Source: an uncultured Hymenobacter sp.
GTDB lineage: Bacteria; Bacteroidota; Bacteroidia; Cytophagales; Hymenobacteraceae
Direction: 5' to 3'
Assembly (NCBI GenBank): GCA_913776615.1
Contig: CAJYPK010000022.1
Coordinates: 120,227 to 184,226, forward strand
DNA: 64,000 nucleotides
The notes under the pieces are model-generated. The model saw only the letters and a program-made list of their open reading frames with translations. It did not search any database and had not been told where the DNA came from. Position 1 is the stretch's first letter, and every line of letters starts with the position of its first letter. Positions 22,501 to 30,934 of this stretch are shown here, in pieces. Position numbers and translations under genes: made by a program.

Positions 22501-24884
22501 ACTTCGCGGCGTATTTCGGCGACCGGGCGGCCAAACCAGGCGGGGTCGTTGAATTGCAGTTGGTACGTTAGATCCTGCGCGGGATCCAGCAAGTCGGCAA
22601 ACGACAAGCCACTCTCGGCCATCACTCCAATGGCCCCCTTATCCTGCGACAGCAGCCAGTCGGTAGCAAAGGTGCGCGCGTTGAAGAACGCGGCTCCCAC
22701 CGTACAGCCGTTGAACATCATGATCGGGTACTTCTTCGCGTTGTTGTAGCCCTTGGTAGGGTCGGTGATGTCGCCCGGCGTGAAGTCGAACGTCGTAGTA
22801 GAGCCGTGGCCAAAATACGTGATGAGCGCCAGGCCAGCATTTACTTTATCGGCAATATTCACTTCTAGCGGCAGCGTACTATTGGCGTTGTATTCGCGCT
22901 GAATTGTCGTCACCTGCGCCCCCAGCAGCGGATGTTCCGCGCGGCGCTTGTACCGATCCATGAAGTCGCGGAAAGTCGAGACCTCCACGGCCGACAAACG
23001 CCCCCCCGACAAGTGCAGCATAGACTTATGCCAGGGTTCCGGGGTGAGCTGATTGGGGTCGATTTGAGATTCGTATTCCTTGAGCTTGTTGAGATAGATG
23101 AGCGCCTCGGCGGGAGTAGCGGCTACCACGCGGCCGGTCGGCATGGCCGGCGTGTTGTTATCGTGGGGCCAGTCGCTCGACAGAAAGATATCGGACGAAG
23201 AGCGGGTGGAAATCGGCACTAGGTCTAGGCCGTTCTCCCCAAAGTTACGCGATGCCAGGGCGGCGTTGAACCCATCAAACCCAGTACTGAAATTAGGATT
23301 GGTGGTCGTGTAAACCGAGGTGCCGGGCGAGATACCCTTGCCCAGCAGCAGCAGGTATTTGGTTTGCGTAGCGGGCGAGCGGGCGACCATCCAGAGGGCA
23401 AAATGCCGCAACGCAATTACTGAGCGCTCACCATAATGAAACTGGTCGTAAAGCTGCGGGGCCGTTACCATCAGGGTATCGTAGCGCCCGCCGGCTGTCG
23501 ATGCCCGGTACTCCGCGTAAGCCCGGGCCACGTTGGACACGGAGCCCGCCGCCTGCATGAGCTTGGGGTGCGTGATGATGACAAAGTTGGGGCGGGTCGG
23601 GTCGATGGCGCGAAAATTTACCCGCCGGGCGGGCGGTGGCACCAGCGGCTGCGCCTCGTTGGCCAGCAACAAGCGGCGCGTCTGCTGGCCGGTAGCACTC
23701 GGGAATGCAAAGCGCCGCCCGGTACTACCCAACGTAGTGGCCGTAGCCGGGGCCACCCGCTGCACGTTCCAGGGATCCTGAATATCGAAGCCCGCTACCG
23801 TGGCCGGAATGTTATCGATTTCATAGATGGCCGGGCCGCTCAGCAGGGAATCGTTTTGAAAGATTACCTGGCGGCGATCACTAAACCACACGTTTTGCTG
23901 CGGGGCCGTCACCCGAAACCAGGAAAAGCGAAAAACATCAACCTGAAACTGCGGAGCCAGCGGCCCCGGCGCAAATACCAGCCCCACGCTACCCGTACTA
24001 CTGATATCGCTGGGCAGTATGTTGTAGCGACCCAGCGCATGGTCGAAGCGTGAGTACAGGAGCGTACCCAGCAAGCGGGGCGTACTACTGCCCGGGGGTA
24101 CTACACTTACCGTCGTGGAGTGATTATCTACCCGGCTACCGCCCACCACCATGGTTTCAAGCCGGGGCGCGGGTGCACCGGCCGCCGTCGAGATGGCCCG
24201 CAATGAGTCTACCGAAGCTGCGGTTGATCTGTAGAGAAAGCCCTCAAAGAAGCCTTCACCCGGCTCTATCCACGGGAGATAGGTGTCGCCTTCCTCGCTG
24301 GGGGCCTCTACGTAGCTACCAACTTTAAGCACCAATGATGATTGCAGCCGCCAGCCGTGCGGAGTGCCCGCCACGGCCTGCGGCTGCACCATGCGCTTGC
24401 CCGCCCGCGTGCCCCAGGTGATGAAATAGGCCGCCGTATCGGTATAAAAGCTGTAGAAGGGGTTGGCCTGGTCGAGCGGATTTTTATAGAACTCCTTATC
24501 GAGCGCGCCGTCGTTGCGCTGCCCAAAAAACTCCAGGTAGGTGGTATTATCCAGCGTAGCGGAGTTGCCACCCTGGTATACGGCTACCTCCTTACCCCGC
24601 CGCCATACTTGCAATTGCGTGGGCGCTACCGCGCCCGCTCCAAGCTGGCTTAGGTAGGCGTAATCGAGCCGGTACAGCCCGTCGCGCCACACCTTCACTT
24701 TATAGTAGGGCTGGCTTTGCACTATCCATTCGTTGCCGTAGGCACCCGACTGGGCTTGCGCGGTTATGGCTGTTCCCAGCACGAGCAGCAGCCAGAGCAA
24801 TCTCACAGCCCGCCAGCTCCCCAATGGGCGACTGGCTCGCGCTCCGGCGCCAAGGTAAGAAATAGTCATAGTTGTGTCGATCAA
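19575..24884 (-). CDS. PorU2-like type IX secretion sortase (C25 peptidase)
   Basis: 1769 residues. The signal peptide ends 'GTAITAQAQ'. A gingipain-type C25 caspase-like domain lies in the middle, with catalytic His in 'ITYFGHGSTTTFDF' (about residue 693) and Cys in 'IMMFNGCTVGAAFF' (about 726). Beta-sandwich and CARDB-like domains follow, then a FlgD/T9SS-like end 'VYPYPNPVTSKAKFVF...NGTYLYRVALDD'. PorU cleaves sorting domains and attaches cargo at the surface. The length, well above the 1100-1300 of PorU, and the neighbouring PorV-like gene favour the PorU2 subgroup. Start 24869 is an alternative. Confidence 0.85.
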   Translation of the reverse strand: MIDTTMTISYLGAGARASRPLGSWRAVRLLWLLLVLGTAITAQAQSGAYGNEWIVQSQPYYKVKVWRDGLYRLDYAYLSQLGAGAVAPTQLQVWRRGKEVAVYQGGNSATLDNTTYLEFFGQRNDGALDKEFYKNPLDQANPFYSFYTDTAAYFITWGTRAGKRMVQPQAVAGTPHGWRLQSSLVLKVGSYVEAPSEEGDTYLPWIEPGEGFFEGFLYRSTAASVDSLRAISTAAGAPAPRLETMVVGGSRVDNHSTTVSVVPPGSSTPRLLGTLLYSRFDHALGRYNILPSDISSTGSVGLVFAPGPLAPQFQVDVFRFSWFRVTAPQQNVWFSDRRQVIFQNDSLLSGPAIYEIDNIPATVAGFDIQDPWNVQRVAPATATTLGSTGRRFAFPSATGQQTRRLLLANEAQPLVPPPARRVNFRAIDPTRPNFVIITHPKLMQAAGSVSNVARAYAEYRASTAGGRYDTLMVTAPQLYDQFHYGERSVIALRHFALWMVARSPATQTKYLLLLGKGISPGTSVYTTTNPNFSTGFDGFNAALASRNFGENGLDLVPISTRSSSDIFLSSDWPHDNNTPAMPTGRVVAATPAEALIYLNKLKEYESQIDPNQLTPEPWHKSMLHLSGGRLSAVEVSTFRDFMDRYKRRAEHPLLGAQVTTIQREYNANSTLPLEVNIADKVNAGLALITYFGHGSTTTFDFTPGDITDPTKGYNNAKKYPIMMFNGCTVGAAFFNARTFATDWLLSQDKGAIGVMAESGLSFADLLDPAQDLTYQLQFNDPAWFGRPVAEIRREVIRRLQATPSFQPVTGNLRASEQLLCTIWQGDPALRMYAPAKPDFVASNAALSLVPIAPDAAVTTSSSQFTLSIGVSNPLRITRDSLEIRVTRTYPAATGLPPEVLVFNNYNGRKPFAQAFQRDTTYTITMTNPTSDFSGDNVFTVELDYRNKVAELNEANNRATLTYSFLRRGITLLTPTEFAIVPSTTPRLVIQNNNLNAAVRGYDFQVDSVASFDSPGRRESLNQQSGAIASWTPPALRSKGDSTVWYWRARLTTPVGTEDGAWQVGSFRVIPTATSSGWSQSHNGQFNRDQLAGVNVATPSNRWSFQAQRLGLALRTAGGGLPGSAPTFTASSFGVNGNGAVADVSNCGTKAPNLLLAVFDPRTLRQITVGGSFPACGPSGQPFYFFGADPTSAADTLDNLNNSAARRTQLVNFITRVPEGAYVTLVSVNRLRFADPNVAATMRQIATLLGSQQVASLQNGEPWALVAQKRAAGGTALAESGPDRTAATPYAQTLALNYTFSIAGSAGTITSTLIGPAQRWGTLFNVVKPVATTGSYKLALVGVDANNNTTVLNPDIKSKSLDLSGYSTATYPYMQLQLALNDSTNRTPPQLKQWLVTYKGLPEGVVRRDLVAAIKYDSATLRNQALTLGQLNFPVKFNSISTEAFASRLQVRAELVNASTNLPVKSVLLSAPRDLGTTSTTDTLTVNVSLDVRGQFGRFYVRAIVNPQLQPELYYFNNEVRSDVFVVRDTNLPPTLDVAVDGRHILDGELVSPRPFITMQLRDEDKVRLITDASFFTVYLQKDNGVPVPVDVNGSQMKFSVNNSSGSVARLDYQPGLTTPLADGTYTLRVQGRDASGRSAGTQDYQIKFVVVNASQISNVYPYPNPVTSKAKFVFTVTGQELPRNMKIQIMTLTGRVVREIFMSELGPLHIGNNVTDYAWDGTDQYGDRLANGTYLYRVALDDAGGDFKKFNTAGDRAFKNDWGKLVLLR

Positions 24885-24912
24885 ATTATTATCCGTTAGT
24901 AAATTTCCAAAA

Positions 24913-26052
24913 TCAATTAATGGAAGGCAGTCCGCCCGTGCGGCTACCCAGCCCGTAGCCCAGGCTCACGATGAGGGAGTTGGTCTGCGAGGTTGCACCC
25001 AGCTTCTCCACGGCCAGGCGCGAGAGCGCCAAGTCTACGCGCAGGCCGCTGAAGGCGACGCCCGCGCCCAGGCTGTACTGTCCCTTCCACTGCTGGCTTT
25101 GATCGATAGCAACTATTTTCTGATAGTCACCTACCCCCCCCCGCAGAAAAGCCAGGTTGCGGTAGCCGATTTCAATCCCTGCGCGCGGGTTTACGCTCAC
25201 AACCTTATTTTCGATGAGGGTATTGCGCTGGCCGTCGGTAGTGGCTTCCAGGTCGGCGGCCACCAGCGCCGTAAACTGCGCCGGCAACTTAAACTGCCGG
25301 CCAACGCCCAGTACCAGCCGTGGCATCGTAAGCTCCGTGCTGTTATGCGGCACCTCTTCCCCGGGCGCGGTGTTCGCCTTAAACTTATCGACGTCGATAC
25401 TCCAGGCGGTGAAGGTGGTCGTGATGTCGCGGGCCATCAGGCCCAGGCGCCAACCCCGGTGGTTGTATTGCAGGCCTACATCAACCCCAAAGCCATAGGC
25501 GTTGGCGTAAGAGCCTACATTGCGGTAGATGAACTTACCGCTGCCGCCCACGCTCATGCCCTCCGGCCCCAGCTGACGGGCGTAGCTCAGTTGCAGCGCA
25601 TAATCGGCTACGGAGAAGTACGTAATCTTATCGTACTGGATGTACCCGTATTCGTTTACCAGGGCGCGGGTATCGGCGATGTTATCCACGCCCAGACGCA
25701 TCAGGGTTACGCCCACGACGCTTTTTTCGTCGAGCGGCATGGCGAACGCGGCGTAGTCGTTTTTGACCACGCCCGAAAACAGCTCGGAGTGCATGAGTAC
25801 GCCGTCGTACTTAGTCCGCATGTTGGTGAGGGCGGCCGGGTTCCAGTAACCGGCGGTGGCGTCGTCGGCCAGGCTTACCTGCGTCTTACCCATGCCCAGC
25901 GACCGGGCTCCGGCTCCCAAGTTCAAGAACTCGTTGCTGTATTTAGGCGCGTTGGTTTGGGCAAGGGCCGCGGGGGCAGTGGCCAGCCCTAGCCCAATAC
26001 TTAGTCCCAGAAAGGCCACCCAGGAGCGATTAGCGGCGGAGAGTTGTAGCAT
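24913..26052 (-). CDS. PorV2-like outer-membrane protein of the type IX system
   Basis: 379 residues. Signal 'LGLATAPAALAQTNAP', then the PorV/PorQ hallmark 'FLNLGAGARSLGMGKTQVSLADDATAGYWNPAALT', and a FadL-like beta barrel ending 'SLIVSLGYGLGS'. PorV carries secreted cargo from the translocon to the PorU sortase. Here it precedes the PorU2-like gene by 28 nt on the same strand, so the two form a dedicated sorting pair. The family assignment is firm; the V2 subgroup is inferred from the neighbour. Confidence 0.85.
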   Translation of the reverse strand: MLQLSAANRSWVAFLGLSIGLGLATAPAALAQTNAPKYSNEFLNLGAGARSLGMGKTQVSLADDATAGYWNPAALTNMRTKYDGVLMHSELFSGVVKNDYAAFAMPLDEKSVVGVTLMRLGVDNIADTRALVNEYGYIQYDKITYFSVADYALQLSYARQLGPEGMSVGGSGKFIYRNVGSYANAYGFGVDVGLQYNHRGWRLGLMARDITTTFTAWSIDVDKFKANTAPGEEVPHNSTELTMPRLVLGVGRQFKLPAQFTALVAADLEATTDGQRNTLIENKVVSVNPRAGIEIGYRNLAFLRGGVGDYQKIVAIDQSQQWKGQYSLGAGVAFSGLRVDLALSRLAVEKLGATSQTNSLIVSLGYGLGSRTGGLPSIN

Positions 26053-26314
26053 ACGAGAATACTAAAGGGGAAAATTGCTGCGGCAGCAACGCAAATTACT
26101 GCCGGATAGTGCGTAATCGCGCCGCATTGGCGTCGCCACCGGTCGCAGCTACTTGACATACTCCTAGTTATCGCTCAGCTTTTCCAGTAGCTGACAGCCA
26201 GCTTGGCATGAATGTTCAGTGAGCGTAATATGCCGCTCCAGCAGCTTGCGATTTTTTTACCGAAGCAGCAACAAAAAATTTTTAACCAAGTATTATGCAT
26301 TACAAAGTACCTGT

Positions 26315-26328
26315 TGTACATTTGTACA
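26315..26328 (+). promoter_or_regulatory. padR promoter with overlapping palindrome
   Basis: TGTACATTTGTACA has inverted arms TGTAC/GTACA and contains TACATTTG, an exact TAnnTTTG -7 box. It ends 31 nt before the padR start. A repressor bound here would block its own promoter, as expected for PadR autoregulation. Confidence 0.6.
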
Positions 26329-26359
26329 GTTCCTCACCTACTACTAGCCCATACCGCCC

Positions 26360-26695
26360 ATGAAACTAGAGAACACCCAGGTGCAGATGCGCAAAGGCAT
26401 CCTCGAGTTCTGCATCCTGGAGATAATCGGCCGCGGGGAGGCCTACGCCAGCGACATGCTGGAAGAGCTCACCGCCGCCCGCATGATCGTGGTGGAAGGC
26501 ACGCTCTACCCGCTGCTCACGCGCCTCAAGAATGCCGCCTTGCTCGACTACGTCTGGAAGGAATCGACTTCCGGCCCACCCCGCAAATACTACACGCTCA
26601 CCGACACCGGCCGCCAGTTTCTCGAAGAGCTGCGCCAGACCTGGGAAGAAATGGCCCTCTCCGTGGGCATCATTCGCCAGCCCCGCCGCCTCTAG
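26360..26695 (+). CDS. PadR family transcriptional regulator
   Basis: 111 residues, typical of short PadR proteins. 'VQMRKGILEFCILEIIGRGEAYASDMLEEL' and 'IVVEGTLYPLLTRLKNAALLDYVWKESTSGPPRKYYTLTDTGRQFLEEL' form the winged helix with the 'GTLYPLLxRLxxxGLL' signature. It precedes the PspC protein by 74 nt. In this phylum PadR-PspC pairs are common and thought to sense envelope state. The upstream palindrome suggests autorepression. Confidence 0.93.
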   Translation: MKLENTQVQMRKGILEFCILEIIGRGEAYASDMLEELTAARMIVVEGTLYPLLTRLKNAALLDYVWKESTSGPPRKYYTLTDTGRQFLEELRQTWEEMALSVGIIRQPRRL

Positions 26696-26769
26696 CCAGG
26701 CCCTGCTTTCCCGCTAACCTTTCTTTCTCCGATTTCAACCTGCCGCGCTTCGCGCCTGCGGCCCTTCCC

Positions 26770-29430
26770 ATGAAAAAGAACATCAGCATCAACTTGCAGG
26801 GCATCATCTTCCACCTCGAAGATGACGGCTACGAAGTACTTAGTCGTTACCTGCACGAGGTAAAGGCCCACTTTGCCAGCTACCAGGGCCACGAGGAAAT
26901 AGTGGCCGACATCGAGGGGCGCATCGCCGAGCTGTTTTCGGCCCGCCTCTCGGTCAACAAACAGGTGATCACGCTCCAGGACGTGGAGGAGATGACCGCC
27001 AAGATGGGCCGCGTGAGCGACTTCAACACCTCGCCCGACGAGGACGACGAGCCCGCCTACGCCGAGCCGACGGCCGCCGGCTCCGGGGCTGGCTCGGCTT
27101 TCACCAACGGCCCCGCTCCCACCCCGGCCGACGCGGAACCCCGCCGCCTGTACCGCGACCTGGCGCACCGCAAGATTGCGGGCGTGGCCGCCGGCCTGGC
27201 CCAGTACTTCCGGGTAAACCCGCTGCTGGTGCGCTTGATATTCCTGGCGCTGGTGCTGTTGCCCAACGTATTAGGCGTGTACGACCACGTTCCCGGCACC
27301 GGCGTCTTCCGTCACCGCTTCGATTTCGGTGGGCTGGCCCTCATCACGTACATTGTGCTGTGGGTGGCCCTGCCCAAGCGCAGTGATGCTCCCACTCCCA
27401 TCGATACCCTCGACTTTGGGGGCAAGCTCACCGGCCGCAAGCTTTTTCGCGACACCGATACCGGTAAAGTGGGTGGCGTAGCCGCTGGCCTGGCCGCTTA
27501 CTTCCAGACCGACGTGGTGCTGGTGCGGGTGCTGTTCCTGCTGAGCTTGTTCATCGGCGGCTCGGGCTTCATCGCTTACCTCATCCTCTGGGCCGTAGTA
27601 CCCGAAGCGCGCACCGTCTCGGAAAAAATGCAGATGCGCGGCGACGCCGTCACGCTCTCGGGCATCGATAACAACTTGCGCAGCAATGCCTTCGATACCG
27701 ATGGCAACACTCCCAACCGCCCGCTCGGCACCTTTCTAGAGGGCGCGGCGCGCAGCGCCAAGCCGGCGGCCGACTTTCTGGGCACCGTTATTCGGTGGGT
27801 AGTGGGCGGATTGCTCATCGTCTGGGGCTCTACCAGCCTGATTACCTTGCTCACCATGCTGGGGGCCGCGCTAAGCATCATCCCCTTCACGTCCGTGGAG
27901 CACACCAGCAACGGGTTTATGTTCGACGATAGCTTTGGGGCCACGGTGCGTAACCTGCCGCCCTGGGGAGCCATTGCCATGTTCCTGGCCGCTGCTCTCC
28001 CGTCGGTTGCCCTCATCCTCCTGGGCCTGCGCCTGATCATGCGCCGCTGGCTGCTGAGCCGCACCGTGGGGCTGTCGCTGCTGGGGCTGTGGGTGCTGGG
28101 GGTAGTCGGGAGCGCGGCGGCGGGCCTGCAAGTGGCCCGCGAGTTTCAGGCCAAGGACACGTACACCACCACCGTGCGCCTGAACCCCATCGCCGGCCGC
28201 GGCATCGTACTGGATTCGCGCTACGTGGAAGACCGTTTTCAGTGGGTGAACGTGCGCCTGGCGCCCGCCGACAGCGGCGCGGCCCCCTACGTGGAGGAAG
28301 CCTTTCAGGCCAAGGGCCGCACCGAAGAGGCTGCCCGCCTCACCGCCCAGCAAACCGTTAATTACAACATTACGCAGCGCGACTCGACCATCGTTTTCGA
28401 TCAGGGTACCACGCTCAAAAGCAATGCCCCCAACCGCGACCAGAAGCTGACCCTGACCCTGCACCTGCCCCTGGAAAAAACTTACCGCCTCACTTCCCGC
28501 TTCCTGGAGCAACTCGACGACGAGGACTTTACCAGCGGCGAACGCCCCAGCACCGATGGCGACCGCTCGTACCGTGCCCGCTTTACCCGCGAAGGCAAAT
28601 TTGAGTGCCTGGATTGCCCGGCTTCGCATGCCGACAATGACGATGATGACGATAACGACGAGGTAGTGAACATCGACGCCGACGGTACCAAGATGAAAGT
28701 GCGCGTCAACACCGATGGCGACGAGCCCAGCGTGCACATCAGCACCAGCTCGCCCAACTTCAATACCGACCCCAACCACTACGGCAGCAGCCGCAAAAGC
28801 CTGGGCAGCGGCAGCGAATTCAGCGAAATCGAAGCCGGCGGCTTGTTCCGAGTACTGGTGCGCCAAGGTGCGGCCTTCAAAGCCGAGGCTGCCGGGCGCC
28901 CCGGTGACCTCGACGACGTGCGCCTCGAAGTGCGCGGCGAGCGGCTCGTCATCCGCAGCCGCCGTACCAACGGCATCTTCTCGGCCTTCGGCAATCACCG
29001 CAACCCCATCTTGATTACGGTGACGATGCCTCGCCTCAAGCGCCTGGAATTGAGCGCGGCCTGCCAAGCCGATGTAAGCGGCTTCCGCGATGAAGACCTG
29101 CGCGTGAACGCCTCCAGCGCCTCCTCGGCCCGCCTCGACGTGAGCGTGCCGCGCCTCGAAGTAGACCTCAGCAGCGCCGCCCACGTGGAGCTCGGCGGCA
29201 CCGCCAACGAGCTGTCGGTGGATGGCTCCAGCGCCAGCTCGCTCGACGCCCTGGCTCTGCGCGCCGCCAAAGCCTCGCTCGACCTCAGCAGCGGCTCCGA
29301 GGCCAAAGTGCACGCCACCGACGAGCTGAAAGTAGACCTCAGCAGCGGCAGCCAGGTGAAATACGCCGGCAACCCCACCCGCATCGAAAAAGACCTCAAC
29401 AGCGGCAGCTCGCTCGAACAGGTAGACTAG
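26770..29430 (+). CDS. PspC domain protein with C-terminal GIN (DUF2807) domain
   Basis: 886 residues from MKKNISINLQGIIFHLEDDG. The frame stays open upstream through padR, but that part is not homologous. Order: an N-terminal regulatory segment (1-85), an acidic Pro/Ala linker, two PspC domains (about 128-210, 235-295; 'KIAGVAAGLAQYFRVNP', 'KVGGVAAGLAAYFQTDV'), more membrane helices (about 340-450), a D-rich stretch 'NDDDDDNDE', and a beta-helical GIN domain rich in 'LDLSSGS'-type repeats. Probably an inner-membrane protein with a large periplasmic face for envelope-stress sensing. Two PspC copies plus the GIN domain in one chain are notable. Confidence 0.88.
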   Translation: MKKNISINLQGIIFHLEDDGYEVLSRYLHEVKAHFASYQGHEEIVADIEGRIAELFSARLSVNKQVITLQDVEEMTAKMGRVSDFNTSPDEDDEPAYAEPTAAGSGAGSAFTNGPAPTPADAEPRRLYRDLAHRKIAGVAAGLAQYFRVNPLLVRLIFLALVLLPNVLGVYDHVPGTGVFRHRFDFGGLALITYIVLWVALPKRSDAPTPIDTLDFGGKLTGRKLFRDTDTGKVGGVAAGLAAYFQTDVVLVRVLFLLSLFIGGSGFIAYLILWAVVPEARTVSEKMQMRGDAVTLSGIDNNLRSNAFDTDGNTPNRPLGTFLEGAARSAKPAADFLGTVIRWVVGGLLIVWGSTSLITLLTMLGAALSIIPFTSVEHTSNGFMFDDSFGATVRNLPPWGAIAMFLAAALPSVALILLGLRLIMRRWLLSRTVGLSLLGLWVLGVVGSAAAGLQVAREFQAKDTYTTTVRLNPIAGRGIVLDSRYVEDRFQWVNVRLAPADSGAAPYVEEAFQAKGRTEEAARLTAQQTVNYNITQRDSTIVFDQGTTLKSNAPNRDQKLTLTLHLPLEKTYRLTSRFLEQLDDEDFTSGERPSTDGDRSYRARFTREGKFECLDCPASHADNDDDDDNDEVVNIDADGTKMKVRVNTDGDEPSVHISTSSPNFNTDPNHYGSSRKSLGSGSEFSEIEAGGLFRVLVRQGAAFKAEAAGRPGDLDDVRLEVRGERLVIRSRRTNGIFSAFGNHRNPILITVTMPRLKRLELSAACQADVSGFRDEDLRVNASSASSARLDVSVPRLEVDLSSAAHVELGGTANELSVDGSSASSLDALALRAAKASLDLSSGSEAKVHATDELKVDLSSGSQVKYAGNPTRIEKDLNSGSSLEQVD

Positions 29431-29553
29431 TGGTGAAATGGTGAGATAGTGAAATGGTGACTGGGTAGGGCGGCTGATTATTGACAATAAACGATAATCA
29501 GCCGCCCCACCCAGTCACCATTTCACTATCTCACTATTTCACCACTAGTCTAC
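29422..29553. repeat. Long inverted repeat spanning two convergent stop codons
   Basis: Arms of about 60 bp with two mismatches and a 12-nt loop. The arms begin with GTAGACTAG and contain repeated GGTGAAATGGTGA-like phrases. The TAG stop of the PspC gene and the stop of the SUI1 gene both lie inside the arms. It should end transcripts from both sides. Confidence 0.85.
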
Positions 29554-29894
29554 CCGCCGATCTGCTTGGCTTTGTAGCCTTCCTTGAGGAGAATTTCCAG
29601 CACTTTGGCTCGGAAATCACCCTGGATCACGATCTCGCCGTCTTTGGCGCTGCCGCCCACGCCGCACTTGGCCTTGAGGAGCTTGCCCAGCGCCTGCAAA
29701 TCGTCCTCGCGGCCCACGAAGCCGGTGACGAGCGTAACCTGCTTGCCGCCGCGCTGCTTTTTATCGAGCTGCACGCGTAGCTGCTGCTGCTGGGGCGGCA
29801 GCGTGGTGGCCTCCGCCGGCTCGTCGGACTGGTAGGCGAAATCGGGATTGGTCGAGTACACCACCCCCTGGCGGCGCGATTGTTCTTTTGCCAT
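29550..29894 (-). CDS. SUI1/eIF1-family translation protein (YciH-like)
   Basis: 114 residues with a variable N-terminus and the SUI1 domain 'GKQVTLVTGFVGREDDLQALGKLLKAKCGVGGSAKDGEIVIQGDFRAKVLEILLKEGYKAKQIGG'. The 'CGVGGSxKDGEIxIQGD' signature is intact. Bacterial YciH proteins bind the 30S subunit and affect initiation fidelity. It is convergent with the PspC gene through a shared hairpin. Confidence 0.92.
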   Translation of the reverse strand: MAKEQSRRQGVVYSTNPDFAYQSDEPAEATTLPPQQQQLRVQLDKKQRGGKQVTLVTGFVGREDDLQALGKLLKAKCGVGGSAKDGEIVIQGDFRAKVLEILLKEGYKAKQIGG

Positions 29895-29918
29895 AATTAT
29901 CAGCTTGCTAAATCAGCT

Positions 29919-30027
29919 GTAGCGTAAGCTTTAGCTTGCGGGCGAGCGCAGCGAGCAGCTACGTAAGCGAACGTCCTCTTACGTGCTTGCTCGCTAACGC
30001 TCACCCGCCAGCAGAAGCTTACGCTAC
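29919..30027. repeat. Imperfect inverted repeat overlapping the DUF3050 stop
   Basis: GTAGCGTAAGCTT (29919-29931) pairs with AAGCTTACGCTAC (30015-30027), and inner GGGCGAGCG/CGCTCACCC-, AGCGAGCA/TGCTCGCT- and ACGTAAG/CTTACGT-type arms continue it. The GTAGCGTAA phrase at the right end also encodes the last codons and stop of the DUF3050 gene. Confidence 0.7.
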
Positions 30028-30810
30028 CGGTTCTTTTTCTTTGGTCAGGGCGGCGGCGATGCCGTCCCAGAGCGCGATGCGGGCGGCCATGCCCTGCTGG
30101 GCTACCTCGGTGGCCTCCTGCCAACGGCGGGCGTCGGCATCGCAGAGGTCGCGCACCATCTGGTGGGCCAGCGGGGCGTGGTGGTCCTCGTCGAGCTCGA
30201 TGTGGCGGTTGAGGTAGTAGGTAAACGTGTCGAGCTGGCCCGGGAAGCGCTGGCCCAGGTCGGTAATCAGGCTGCGGAACATGTCGGGAATTACGTCTTC
30301 GCGCCCGAAGGTGAACGCCGCCGCAATGGCGTGCGGCTGGCCGGCCGTGATGACGCTAAACGTGTGCTTCACAAACTCCTGCACGCTGGCCGGGGCCTGG
30401 GCGGCAGCCAGCGCGGCGGGCACGCTGGCCCCTTCGGCCAGGGCCGCGAGCAGGCGCTCGGCGGGTGCGGTATCGGCGCCGGCCTCGCGCATGGCGCGCA
30501 GGTACAGCTCGAAGTGGCTGGTAGGCTGGCCCTCGGGGTCGAGGTCGGTTTCCTCTTCCAGCACGATGTCGTTGATGAGGCGGCGGGTAGCGGGCTTTCC
30601 CTTGGGCACCCAAGGCAGCTCCACGCAAGTCAGCTCACGCTGGAGCGCCTTGAGCAGCGACATGAAATCCCAGACCGCGTACACGTGGTGCTCCATGAAC
30701 ACGCGCAGGTCGACCAGCGTCTGGATGCGGCGGTACACCGGATGGTCCACCATCTGCTGACGGGCGGGTTGCAGCTCGGCTTGCAGCTGCTGAACAAAAT
30801 CTTGGGTCAT
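30019..30810 (-). CDS. DUF3050 protein, haem-oxygenase-like fold
   Basis: 263 residues from MTQDFVQQLQ. 'YRRIQTLVDLRVFMEHHVYAVWDFMSLLKALQ', 'LPWVPKGKPATRRLINDIVLEEETDLD' and 'YYLNRHIELDEDHHAPLAHQMV' match DUF3050. This group is related to the haem-oxygenase-like diiron oxidase fold, and the conserved E/H residues could be metal ligands. The reaction is unknown. An upstream in-frame Met at 30858 is less conserved and was rejected. The last residues EKEPVA fall in the hairpin described above. Confidence 0.82.
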   Translation of the reverse strand: MTQDFVQQLQAELQPARQQMVDHPVYRRIQTLVDLRVFMEHHVYAVWDFMSLLKALQRELTCVELPWVPKGKPATRRLINDIVLEEETDLDPEGQPTSHFELYLRAMREAGADTAPAERLLAALAEGASVPAALAAAQAPASVQEFVKHTFSVITAGQPHAIAAAFTFGREDVIPDMFRSLITDLGQRFPGQLDTFTYYLNRHIELDEDHHAPLAHQMVRDLCDADARRWQEATEVAQQGMAARIALWDGIAAALTKEKEPVA

Positions 30811-30934
30811 AGTAGTAAGTAAGAAGAGGATACCCGGCTCCCTTAACAAACCGGGCACCTGTTTAGCTTCCCTGTCACTGGGTAAAATTTAGGGCTGGCC
30901 CTAGCCTACGTAGCCCGGCCGCCCCGCAGATTTG

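Noticed and set aside
26212..26769. N-terminal extension of the PspC protein through the padR region
   Set aside because: The frame is open by chance in GC-rich DNA. padR has clear homology in another frame, and the PspC family starts at 26770.
27871..29487. 538-residue minus-strand frame opposite the PspC/GIN gene
   Set aside because: Composition is Ala/Gly/Val-rich and domain-free; the plus-strand gene has clear domains.
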